DNA from: Streptomyces acidicola
Lineage (GTDB): Bacteria > Actinomycetota > Actinomycetes > Streptomycetales > Streptomycetaceae
NCBI RefSeq assembly: GCF_009377235.1
Contig: NZ_VMNX01000089.1
Location: 1 to 34,417, forward strand
Length of the DNA stretch: 34,417 bases
Reading direction: 5' to 3'
In this document: positions 16,635-24,014 of the stretch, piece after piece
Numbering within the stretch: the stretch's first letter is position 1
Layout of the letters: each line of letters opens with the position of its first letter
Notes under the pieces: model-generated
The model's database searches: none
Seen by the model: the letters and a program-made list of their open reading frames with translations, nothing else
What the model was told of the DNA's origin: nothing
Made by a program: the position numbers and the translations under genes

Positions 16635-18161
16635 TCACCACGCGCCCTCGCGGACGAGGTGGCGGCGGAGCTTGCCGGTGGGGGTACGGGGCAGGGACGG
16701 GACGAAGCTGACGCTGCGGGGGACCTTGAAGGCGGCGAGCTTCTCGCGGGCCAGGCAGATGAGTTCGGCCTCCAGGCCCACGGGGATCGGGGTGGCGGGG
16801 ACGACGAAGGCCCGCAGCCGGCTGGCGCCGCGCTCGTCGGCGACGGCGGCCACCGCCACTTCCCGGACCGCCGGATGTCTGCGCAGGAGGGCCTCCACCT
16901 CCAGCGGGGAGACGGTGATGCCGCCGACCATCTCCATGTCGTCGGCCCGGCCCAGGTGCCGGAAGGTGCCGTCGGTCTCGCGGCGGGCCCGGTCCCGGGT
17001 GTTCAGCCAGCCGCCGACCAGGGTGCGCTCGGACTCCTCGGGGCGGTTCAGGTAGCCGGCGGTCAGCGTCGGGCCGCGCACCCAGAGTTCGCCCTCCTCA
17101 CCGTCCGGAACCTTGTTGCCCGCAGGGTCGCGCAGCTCCACCTCGAAGCCGGGGACGGGGCGGCCTACGGTGCCGGGATGGTTGTGCTCGAAGCTGTTGG
17201 CGCAGAAGGCGTGCCCGGCCTCGGTCGAGCCGATCTGCTCCAGCACGGGCGCGCCGAGCAGCTCGGTGACCTGCGTGCCCAGACCGGCGGGCATGCCCTC
17301 GCCGGCCGACACGGCGGCGCGCACCGAGGCGAAGCACGTCTCGTGCCCGTTGCCCCGGTCGGCGACGAGCGCGGCGTACGCGGAGGGCACGGAGTACAGC
17401 ATGGTCACGCGATGGCGGGCGACGATCTCGTCCACGGCGGCTGGGGTGGGCCGGCGGTCCACCAGGACGGCGGAGGAGCCGGAGAAGAGCGGGAAGACGA
17501 AGGCGTTGCCGAAGCCGTAGGCGAAGTACAGCTTGGACACCGACAGGGTGACGTCGTCCTCGGTGATGCGCAGCAGCCGCCTGCCGATGAGGTCGTGGTA
17601 CGTCTTCGGGTCGCCGTGGCAGTGGACGACCCCCTTGGGGTGGCCCGTGGTGCCGGAGGTGTACTGGATGTAGAGCGGGGTGTGCGCATCGACCGGGTGG
17701 GCGTCGGTGGCCGGTTCGGCGGTCGTCGTGAGGGCGATGAGCTGATCGGCGCCGAGGCGGGTCCGGCGGGGGAAGTTGTCGTCGAGTCCGGGTCCGGTCA
17801 CGCAGAGCGCCGCTTCGGTGTCGTCGGCCATGAACTGGTGTTCGGGCGGGGTGAGTTCGGGGTTGACCAGGACGGCGACGGCTCCGAGCCGGGCGCTGGC
17901 GAGGAAGGCCGCCACCCAGGCCACGGAGTCGGGCAGGGCGAGCAGCACCCGATCGCCGGGACGCACTCCGTGGTCGGCGAGCACGGTGGCCGCGCGGGCC
18001 GCGAGGTCGTGCACCTCGCCGTGGGTGAAGGCACGGTGGCCCTGGTGGAAGGCGATGCGGTGGGTCCACTCGCGGCGTTCGGCGAGCGCGGCGAGATGGG
18101 CGGCGAGGTTGCCGGGGGCGGCCATGTCGGCGGGGACGAGGGTGGACTGCGGTGTCGTCAT
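16635..18161 (-). CDS. Benzoate-CoA ligase-like enzyme, candidate 4-aminobenzoate-activating ligase
   Basis: The 508-residue ANL enzyme has the P-loop YTSGTTGHPKG at 167-177, A5 motif GSTEAGH at 311-317, the hinge region LGRADDMEMVGG and catalytic lysine 497 in TPTGKLRR. The block SKLYFAYGFGNAFVFPLFSGSSAVL is typical of the benzoate/4-hydroxybenzoate-CoA ligase group, which adenylates an aromatic acid and transfers it to CoA. With ADC synthase and lyase in the same operon, 4-aminobenzoate is the most likely substrate. Its ATG overlaps the stop of the ADC synthase gene (ATGA), so the two are made together. The second ligase gene follows 29 bases downstream. Confidence 0.9.
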   Translation of the reverse strand: MTTPQSTLVPADMAAPGNLAAHLAALAERREWTHRIAFHQGHRAFTHGEVHDLAARAATVLADHGVRPGDRVLLALPDSVAWVAAFLASARLGAVAVLVNPELTPPEHQFMADDTEAALCVTGPGLDDNFPRRTRLGADQLIALTTTAEPATDAHPVDAHTPLYIQYTSGTTGHPKGVVHCHGDPKTYHDLIGRRLLRITEDDVTLSVSKLYFAYGFGNAFVFPLFSGSSAVLVDRRPTPAAVDEIVARHRVTMLYSVPSAYAALVADRGNGHETCFASVRAAVSAGEGMPAGLGTQVTELLGAPVLEQIGSTEAGHAFCANSFEHNHPGTVGRPVPGFEVELRDPAGNKVPDGEEGELWVRGPTLTAGYLNRPEESERTLVGGWLNTRDRARRETDGTFRHLGRADDMEMVGGITVSPLEVEALLRRHPAVREVAVAAVADERGASRLRAFVVPATPIPVGLEAELICLAREKLAAFKVPRSVSFVPSLPRTPTGKLRRHLVREGAW

Positions 18162-20287
18162 CGGGCGTGCTCCTCAGCGGTGGCCGGGAGGGCGGAGCGC
18201 TCGGTGTGCTGGTGGGCCCGCATCTGGGCCGCGGTCTTCAGCAGCATCTCGTCGTACTCGGCGACCGGGTCGGAGTCCAGGACGATCGCGCCGCCGGCGC
18301 CGAGGTGCATACGGCCACCGGTGAACACGGCGGTGCGGATGACGATGTTGAGGTCGGCGCCGCCGCTGCACCCGAAGTAGCCGAGGGCTCCGGAGTACAC
18401 GCCGCGGGCCTCGGTCTCCAGTTCGTCGATGATCTCCAGGGTGCGCAGCTTGGGCGCGCCGGTCATCGATCCGCCGGGGAAGCAGGCGCGTACGCAGTCC
18501 ACGGCGCCGGTGCCGTCGCGCAGCCGTCCCTCGACGGTGGAGACCAACTGGTGCACGGTGGCGTACGTCTCGGTGGCCATCAGGCGGGAGACACGGACGC
18601 TGCCGGTGGCGCAGACGCGGCCGAGGTCGTTGCGGAGCAGGTCGACGATCATGAGGTTCTCGGCGCGTGTCTTGGCGTCCGCGGCCAGTTCGTCCCTCAG
18701 TCGCAGGTCCTCGTCGGGTGTCTCACCGCGCGGCGCGGTCCCCTTGATGGGCTTGGCCTCGGCGATGCCGTCCCGGGTGATCCGCAGGAAGCGCTCGGGT
18801 GACGAGCCGGCCACATCGAGGTCCCCGAACCTCAGGAAGGCCGCGTACGGTGCCGGGTTGAGGCGGCGCAGCACCCGGTAGTAGTCGTACGGGTCGTACG
18901 ACACGGGCAACCGGGCGGCGTTGGTGAGGCAGATCTCGTAGCTGGTGCCCGCCCTGAGTTCGCGCCCGCAGGCCTCGATGTCCGCGAGGTAGGTCGCCCG
19001 GTCGCGGACCAGCCAGGGTTCGGCAGCGGAGGTGTTCGGCTCGGTGGTCGTGGGCGGGGCCGGGACCTGCTCGGCGGACGCCACGAAGGTGAGCTGGGCG
19101 GTGGCGGTGTCGAGCCAGTCGGCGGCCTCGCGGGCGGCCTGGGGGGTGTCCTCGGCGACACAGACGGCGTAGGTGCAGCCCTCCTCGTGGTCGACCGCGA
19201 TCAGCCGGTCCGCGAACAGCCAGCAGGCGTCGGGGGTTTCGGCCCGGTGGCGGTTCGGGGAGCCGCAGTCGGCCTTGGTCTCGTAGCCGAAGTAGCCGAC
19301 GTAGCCGCCGGTGAAGTCGAAGGGCAGTCCGGCCCCGTCGACGCGGCGGGTCGTCAGCTGCCGCTTCAGGTAGTCGAAGATGCTCGCCCGGACCTTGCGC
19401 GGGGGCAGTCCGGGCCGCTCGACCTCGCAGACCCCGGCGGTGGCGTCGTAGCGGACGAACTCGGCGAGGGGGCCGCTGCCGTCGCCGAAGAACGAGAAGC
19501 GGGCGCGGCCCTCCTCCACCTGGGAGCTGTCGAGCCAGAACGCGCGGGGCGCGTCGGCGCACATGCGGGTGAAGGCGGCCTCGGCGTCGATCGCCGTGGC
19601 GATACGGCGGGTGTGCAGCCGGTAGGCCGGGCTGGGGGACCGTCGCTGACGGGGGATCGCGGCCGCTGAGGGGGTGACGGCGGTGTTCTTCGTACGCGGC
19701 CTTGAGGCCCGTTCCGCGGTCATGTTGCGGAAGTTGACGAGCATCCGGTGGCCGTAGTCGGTGAGGACGGACTCGGGGTGGAACTGGACTCCCCACAGGG
19801 GCCGGGTGCGGTGCCGCAGCCCCATGACCACCCCGTCCTCGGACCACGCGGTGGCCTCCAGGGTCTCGGGCAGTGGTTCGCTCACCGCCAGCGAGTGGTA
19901 GCGGACCGCGGTGAAGTTCTGCGGCAGCCCCTGGAACAGGTCCCGGTCGTCGTGCCGGACGGTGGAGAGGTATCCGTGGCGGGGCTCGGGTGCGGCAGCC
20001 ACGTTCCCCCGCTCCCCCACGGCGATGCCCTGGTGGCCCAGGCAGACGCCGAGGACGGGGACCGTGGACCGGGCGATGACCCGTGCGGCGATGCCGAAGT
20101 CCCGCGGCTCCGCGGGGTGTCCGGGTCCCGGCGACACCACGACGTTGTCGAATTCCCTAAGGTCCGGGATGCCGTCGGGCGGGGTGTCGTTGAGGACGAC
20201 CACCGGTTCCTCACCGTTGACCTCGGCGATCAACTGGAACAGGTTGTACGTGTACGAGTCGTAATTGTCGATGAGCAGGGTCTTCAC
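18158..20287 (-). CDS. pabAB: Fused aminodeoxychorismate synthase (PabA-PabB)
   Basis: This 709-residue bifunctional enzyme makes 4-amino-4-deoxychorismate from chorismate and glutamine. Residues 1 to about 190 are the glutamine amidotransferase, with nucleophile Cys82 in VLGVCLGHQG and His170/Glu172 in QFHPES. A variable linker (about 190-222) leads to the chorismate-binding domain, which contains AEAKPIKGTAPRG. Lys515 of PIKGT is the residue that separates ADC synthases (PIKGT) from anthranilate synthases (PIAGT), so the product is aminodeoxychorismate. The GTG start lies behind AAAGGGGGG. Fused forms are common in actinomycete secondary-metabolite clusters (candicidin, chloramphenicol), while housekeeping folate genes are often separate. 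The operon context supports a specialised role. Confidence 0.95.
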   Translation of the reverse strand: MKTLLIDNYDSYTYNLFQLIAEVNGEEPVVVLNDTPPDGIPDLREFDNVVVSPGPGHPAEPRDFGIAARVIARSTVPVLGVCLGHQGIAVGERGNVAAAPEPRHGYLSTVRHDDRDLFQGLPQNFTAVRYHSLAVSEPLPETLEATAWSEDGVVMGLRHRTRPLWGVQFHPESVLTDYGHRMLVNFRNMTAERASRPRTKNTAVTPSAAAIPRQRRSPSPAYRLHTRRIATAIDAEAAFTRMCADAPRAFWLDSSQVEEGRARFSFFGDGSGPLAEFVRYDATAGVCEVERPGLPPRKVRASIFDYLKRQLTTRRVDGAGLPFDFTGGYVGYFGYETKADCGSPNRHRAETPDACWLFADRLIAVDHEEGCTYAVCVAEDTPQAAREAADWLDTATAQLTFVASAEQVPAPPTTTEPNTSAAEPWLVRDRATYLADIEACGRELRAGTSYEICLTNAARLPVSYDPYDYYRVLRRLNPAPYAAFLRFGDLDVAGSSPERFLRITRDGIAEAKPIKGTAPRGETPDEDLRLRDELAADAKTRAENLMIVDLLRNDLGRVCATGSVRVSRLMATETYATVHQLVSTVEGRLRDGTGAVDCVRACFPGGSMTGAPKLRTLEIIDELETEARGVYSGALGYFGCSGGADLNIVIRTAVFTGGRMHLGAGGAIVLDSDPVAEYDEMLLKTAAQMRAHQHTERSALPATAEEHAR

Positions 20288-20317
20288 CCGCCCACCCCCC
20301 TTTGATCGTTCGCGGAC

Positions 20318-20896
20318 CTAAACGGCCCGTCGCTTGTGCCGTCCGCGGAGCGCCTGGAGCGGCGGGTACAGCCATTTCTTGAAGAAACGCTGCAGCCGCG
20401 GCATGAGAATCCAGGTGACCATGGCCGTCACGGCCAGGCACAGCAGCAGGGTGCGGAAAAGAGGATTAACACTTTCTAGGTAAGGGAGTGCGGTCAGATT
20501 GAAAAGGAGCACGGGCGGGAAGACCGCGCTCAGGTTGACGAACCAGAGTTTCCATTTCGGTGGTGGCCGGGGTGCGGCCGGCGTCACGGCCTGGGAGTCG
20601 AACCAGGCCTTGGAGCCGTTCATGGTCCGCCGGTCGGTCTCCTGTCCGAGGCCCTCCAGCCGGGCGGCCCACTCGGCCCAGGTGACCGAGTTCTCCCAGG
20701 CCCGGATCGAACCATCGCTGTCGAAGCGGTAGACCACATGCCAGTCAGCCTCTCCGTCGACCAGTACGCCACCACCGAGGAAACCCTGCTGCTGCGCACT
20801 CTCGCGCAGCACGGCCCACCCCCAGGAGTGGAAGTCGGCCTCACGGCCCGGCACCACGCGATACGCCACGGTGACGGTAACGGGATTCCTGCTCAC
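20318..20896 (-). CDS. Antibiotic biosynthesis monooxygenase (ABM)-like protein with C-terminal membrane helices
   Basis: The N-terminal ~95 residues form a dimeric ferredoxin-like ABM domain (VTVTVAYRVVPGREADFHSW, GFLGGGVLV, WHVVYRFDSDGSIRAWENS). A linker with the typical TMNGSKAWFD follows, then two hydrophobic helices (LWFVNLSAVFPPVLLFNLTALPYL and RTLLLCLAVTAMVTWILMP) and a basic tail. Such membrane-attached ABM proteins are widespread and mostly uncharacterised; soluble relatives oxidise aromatics without cofactor. It leads the aminobenzoate operon, 30 bases before pabAB. The start is uncertain: GTG 20896 gives the usual N-terminus, but a longer TTG start at 20932 is in frame, and neither has a good ribosome binding site. 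Confidence 0.78.
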   Translation of the reverse strand: MSRNPVTVTVAYRVVPGREADFHSWGWAVLRESAQQQGFLGGGVLVDGEADWHVVYRFDSDGSIRAWENSVTWAEWAARLEGLGQETDRRTMNGSKAWFDSQAVTPAAPRPPPKWKLWFVNLSAVFPPVLLFNLTALPYLESVNPLFRTLLLCLAVTAMVTWILMPRLQRFFKKWLYPPLQALRGRHKRRAV

Positions 20897-21115
20897 CCCG
20901 TCGAGTACGGATAACAACCACGTCACGTTCAAAGATTCAACGAAGAATTTTCAGCTGTCCGAAACGGAACCCTATGTCATCCTTTCGTCCGGCTTGACGT
21001 CATCTGCCGAACCATACCGCTGGTAACTTCCTCGGAATTCCCGAAAGCGGTTGCCGGGCCAGGAAAGGAAGGAGCACGATCGCCATCCGGCTCGGCAAGA
21101 AAGCAAAGGAGAGCC
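20897..21115. promoter_or_regulatory. Divergent promoter region of the aminobenzoate locus
   Basis: This AT-richer stretch separates the operon from the DUF3050 gene and must hold both promoters. TTGACG at 20994-20999 could be a -35 box toward DUF3050, but the downstream TAACTT at 21024-21029 is too far for a standard pair. TACC-GCT-GGTA at 21015-21025 is a small inverted repeat. No pathway regulator gene is present nearby. Confidence 0.45.
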
Positions 21116-21895
21116 ATGTCCCGCTACGACTGGAACATGAACCACGAGGGAATTGATCGGGCCCGCGCGGCGATCGAACCCATCCGAAAGGAAGTGACCG
21201 CGCACCCGATCTACCAGCGAATGAACAGCCGTGCGGACATGGCGACGTTCCTGGAACACCATGTGTTCGCGGTGTGGGACTTCATGTCGCTTTTGAAGTC
21301 CCTCCAGCGGGAACTCACCTGCGTGGACGTCCCCTGGGTGCCGCTCGGGTCGGAAGTGAGCCGGCGGCTCATCAACGACATCGTGCTGGTCGAGGAGAGC
21401 GACGAACTGAACGGCGGCTTCACCAGCCACTTCGAGCTGTACCGCGCGGGCATGGCGGAGGCGGACGCGGACACGACGCGCATCGACACCTTCCTCGACC
21501 TGGTCAAGGAGGGCCACGACGTACCCGCCGCGCTGCGCGTCGCTCAGGTCCCGGCCCCGGCCGCCGAGTTCGTCCGCACCACCTTCGAGATCATCTCCGA
21601 GCGGCCGCTGCACTGCCGGGCCGCCGCGTTCGCCTTCTCCCGGGAGGACCTCATTCCGGACATGTTCGACCAGGTGATCAAGAAAGAGAGCACCGACCGC
21701 TTCCCCCTCTTCTGCGACTACCTCGCCCGCCACATCGAGGTCGACGGCGAGGAACACACCCCGATGGCCATGCAGATGGTCGCCGACCTCTGCGGCGAGG
21801 CCGACACGCGCTGGCAGGAGGCGGCGGAGACGGCGAAGCTCGCCCTGGAGGCGCGGATCCGGCTGTGGGACGGCATCGTCGAGGCCCTGGGATGA
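21116..21895 (+). CDS. DUF3050 protein, probable heme-oxygenase-like diiron/iron oxygenase fold
   Basis: The 259-residue helical protein matches DUF3050: the opening RAAIEPIRKEVTAHPIY, FLEHHVFAVWDFMSLLKSLQ at 46-63, TFEIISERPLHCRAAAFAFSREDLIPDMF at 156-184 and YLARHIEVDGEEH at 202-214. The His/Glu-rich helices (Glu47, His48, His49, His105, His206, Asp210, His214) are placed as metal ligands are in heme-oxygenase-like oxidases such as SznF, BesC, UndA and CADD. The diiron reading is inference. ATG follows AAAGGAG by five bases. It is transcribed divergently from the aminobenzoate operon, with only about 200 bases between, so it probably shares regulation and may oxidise the amine or another position of the product. 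Confidence 0.82.
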   Translation: MSRYDWNMNHEGIDRARAAIEPIRKEVTAHPIYQRMNSRADMATFLEHHVFAVWDFMSLLKSLQRELTCVDVPWVPLGSEVSRRLINDIVLVEESDELNGGFTSHFELYRAGMAEADADTTRIDTFLDLVKEGHDVPAALRVAQVPAPAAEFVRTTFEIISERPLHCRAAAFAFSREDLIPDMFDQVIKKESTDRFPLFCDYLARHIEVDGEEHTPMAMQMVADLCGEADTRWQEAAETAKLALEARIRLWDGIVEALG

Positions 21896-22003
21896 CCTCC
21901 TCGGGCTGACGGCCCGGTAATGACCTTCTCGGGCTGACGGCCCGGGAATGGCCTCCTCGGAGTGACGGCCGAGGACTGGCCTCCTCGGACCGACGGCCGT
22001 GGG
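21892..22003. repeat. Four tandem 28-bp repeats, each a small hairpin
   Basis: Four adjacent units begin at 21892, 21920, 21948 and 21976 (the last is 29 bp). Each reads approximately ATGRCCTCCTCGGGCTGACG followed by GCCCGGGA. Units 1 and 2 differ at only two positions; units 3 and 4 drift but keep CTCCTCGG and GACGGCC. Each unit can fold as CGGGC-TGACG-GCCCG or a weaker version. The first unit overlaps the stop codon of the DUF3050 gene. There are no spacers, so this is not a CRISPR. Confidence 0.85.
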
Positions 22004-22024
22004 ACCGGCCTCGGTCCGAGGACC

Positions 22025-22064
22025 GTGGGGAGCCGCCCGCGCTGGGGTTGCGGGCGGCCCCCAC
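22025..22064 (+). terminator. Very strong hairpin terminator after DUF3050 and repeats
   Basis: GTGGGG plus GCCGCCCGC (one bulged A between) pairs with GCGGGCGGC plus CCCCAC across a 9-base loop, giving 15 base pairs. It separates the DUF3050 transcript from the permease operon. Confidence 0.8.
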
Positions 22065-22180
22065 GAAATCGCTACTGCCCGACGCGGAACGCGAGTTGAG
22101 CGGCTGTACCGTGACCGGCGTACTGGAAGGGGAGGGCAACCGCCCCACCATGCCCTGCCCCGCCGGAGGTACCCGATTCC

Positions 22181-23191
22181 GTGACCGTCACCAAGGCAGC
22201 GCCGCCCCGCGCCGACCGCCACGACGCGGACGAGCAGCAGAGCCGACAACACAACTCGCCCCTCGCCCTGATCATGCTGCTGCTCCTGGTGGTCGCCCTC
22301 CAGGGGCCGCTCCGCGGGGCGCTCGCCGCTCCGGTGATGCAGAGCTGGATGACCGTGTTCGTGGCGGTGGTGGTGCAGGCCCTGCCGTTCCTCGTGCTCG
22401 GTGTGCTGCTGTCGGCGGCGCTCGCGGTGTTCGTACCGCCGTCGTTCTTCGCCCGCGCCCTGCCGAAGAAGCCCGCGCTCGCGGTGCCGGTCGCCGGAAT
22501 GGCCGGGGCGGTGCTGCCCGGCTGCGAGTGCGCGTCCGTGCCGGTGGCCGGGGCACTGGTGCGGCGGGGCGTCACCCCGGCGGCGGCGCTGGCGTTCCTG
22601 CTGTCCGCGCCGGCGATCAACCCGATCGTGCTGACCGCCACCGCCGTCGCGTTCCCCGGCGACCCGGAGATGGTCCTCGCCCGGTTCGTGGCCAGTCTGC
22701 TGGTGGCCTGCGCGATGGGCTGGCTGTGGCACCGACTGGGCCGCAGCGACTGGCTGCGGCCTCCGGCCCGGCCGGCGACGGAGGGCCCCGGCAAGGGGGC
22801 CGCGTTCTGGGGGTCCGTACGGCACGACGTGATGCACGCCGGCGGTTTCCTCGTCGTGGGTGCGATGGCCGCGGCCACGCTCAAGGCCGTCGTACCGGAG
22901 CACTGGCTGCGCAGCGCGGCCGACAACCCCGTGATGGCGGTGCTCGCCCTGGCGATCCTCGCCGTGGTGCTGTCGATCTGCTCCGAGGCGGACGCGTTCG
23001 TGGCCGCGTCCCTGTCGCAGTTCTCGCTGACCGCCCGGCTCGCGTTCCTCGTCGTGGGGCCGATGATCGACCTGAAGCTGTTCGCGATGCAGGCGGGCAC
23101 GTTCGGCCGCGGTTTCGCACTGCGCTTCGCCCCCGCCACGTTGGTTCTGGCCGTGCTGGTCTCGGTCCTGGTGGGGGCGGTGCTGCTGTGA
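22181..23191 (+). CDS. UPF0718-family permease (COG0701)
   Basis: This 336-residue membrane protein has about eight hydrophobic helices and the family signature GCECASVPVAGALVRRGVTPAAALAFLLSAPAINPIVL (about 107-144), in which the GC-x-C and SAPAINP elements are conserved. A second related block, SICSEADAFVAASL, lies at about 266-279. The GTG start follows GGAGG. Members are thought to move metal ions or other small solutes out of the cell, but the substrate here is unknown. I looked for a Zur-type operator upstream and saw none. The next gene overlaps it by four bases (GTGA), the usual pairing of this permease with a TIGR03943 protein. Confidence 0.9.
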   Translation: MTVTKAAPPRADRHDADEQQSRQHNSPLALIMLLLLVVALQGPLRGALAAPVMQSWMTVFVAVVVQALPFLVLGVLLSAALAVFVPPSFFARALPKKPALAVPVAGMAGAVLPGCECASVPVAGALVRRGVTPAAALAFLLSAPAINPIVLTATAVAFPGDPEMVLARFVASLLVACAMGWLWHRLGRSDWLRPPARPATEGPGKGAAFWGSVRHDVMHAGGFLVVGAMAAATLKAVVPEHWLRSAADNPVMAVLALAILAVVLSICSEADAFVAASLSQFSLTARLAFLVVGPMIDLKLFAMQAGTFGRGFALRFAPATLVLAVLVSVLVGAVLL

Positions 23192-23937
23192 ACCGCCAGG
23201 CCCAGGCAGTCATCCTGTTCCTCGTCGGCGTGGCCGTGCTGCGCGCCGGCTTCACCGACCTCTATCTCCGGTACGTCAAGGCCGGCTTGCAGCCGCTGCT
23301 GCTCCTGGCCGGCGTCGTCCTGATCGCCGCGGCCGCCGCCACGCTCTGGTACGGCCGGCGGCGCCCCCGCACGGCCGGCGGTGACGAGCCCGAGCCGCAC
23401 GAGGGCCATGAGGGTGGCCACGTCCACCGCGAGCCGCGCGTTTCCTGGCTGCTCGTCCTGCCGCTTGTCGCCCTCATCCTGGTCGCCCCGCCCGCCCTGG
23501 GCTCCTACAGCGCGATGCGCGCGGGCACCGCGCTCCAGGAAGCCCCCTGGGGCTACCCGAAGCTCCCCGCCGGCGACCCGCTCCGCCTCGAACTGGCCGA
23601 CTACGCCGGACGCGCGGTCTACGACCACGGACGCTCCCTCGGGGACCGTCACGTCAAGCTCACCGGCTTCCTCGCCCTCGACGAGCACGGCACCGCCTAT
23701 CTCGTCCGCATGACCCTCAACTGCTGCGCCGCCGACGCCCAGCCGGTCAAGGTCGGCCTCTCCGGGGAGCTCCCGCCCGTGCTGCGGCCGGACACCTGGC
23801 TGGAGGTCACCGGCACCTACACCGGCAAGCAGGTCAAGGACCCTGTCAACGACGGCGTCATCCCCTTCCTCAAGGCCACCGAGGCCAGACCGGTCAAGGC
23901 TCCGCGCGACCCGTACGACGAGAGCTTGAACGGCTGA
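23188..23937 (+). CDS. TIGR03943/DUF1980-family putative permease subunit
   Basis: The 249-residue product has two N-terminal membrane helices (about 7-25 and 34-53), a His/Glu-rich cytosolic-looking loop (HEGHEGGHVHRE), a third helix (about 86-107) and a large extracytoplasmic domain with RMTLNCCAADAQPVKVGL, the double-Cys block of the family, and WLEVTGTYTG. The His-rich loop and Cys pair fit metal handling, as inference. Its GTG start overlaps the stop of the UPF0718 permease, so the two are translationally coupled and probably form one complex. A strong hairpin follows. Confidence 0.9.
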   Translation: MNRQAQAVILFLVGVAVLRAGFTDLYLRYVKAGLQPLLLLAGVVLIAAAAATLWYGRRRPRTAGGDEPEPHEGHEGGHVHREPRVSWLLVLPLVALILVAPPALGSYSAMRAGTALQEAPWGYPKLPAGDPLRLELADYAGRAVYDHGRSLGDRHVKLTGFLALDEHGTAYLVRMTLNCCAADAQPVKVGLSGELPPVLRPDTWLEVTGTYTGKQVKDPVNDGVIPFLKATEARPVKAPRDPYDESLNG

Positions 23938-23964
23938 TGCCCGCGCCGGGGCGGGTGCCTGGCA

Positions 23965-23994
23965 GGGGCGGGTGCCCCGTACGGCACCCGCCCC
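23965..23994. terminator. Hairpin terminator between convergent permease and MFS genes
   Basis: GGGGCGGGTGC pairs perfectly with GCACCCGCCCC (11 bp, extendable to 12) around a loop of 6-8 bases, 27 bases after the TIGR03943 stop and 20 bases beyond the end of the MFS gene on the other strand. Confidence 0.8.
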
Positions 23995-24014
23995 CTCTCC
24001 TCACCGCTGCCGCA

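Noticed and set aside
21892..22003. Short repeated units considered as a CRISPR array
   Set aside because: The units are directly adjacent with no unique spacers, they diverge quickly, and no cas gene is present.
22065..22180. A Zur-type operator upstream of the UPF0718/TIGR03943 permease pair
   Set aside because: No AT-rich palindrome of the expected type is visible; only a good ribosome binding site is seen.
20972..22903. A 643-codon minus-strand open frame spanning DUF3050, the tandem repeats and the permease
   Set aside because: It is antisense to well-supported genes and has low-complexity composition with no recognisable domain.
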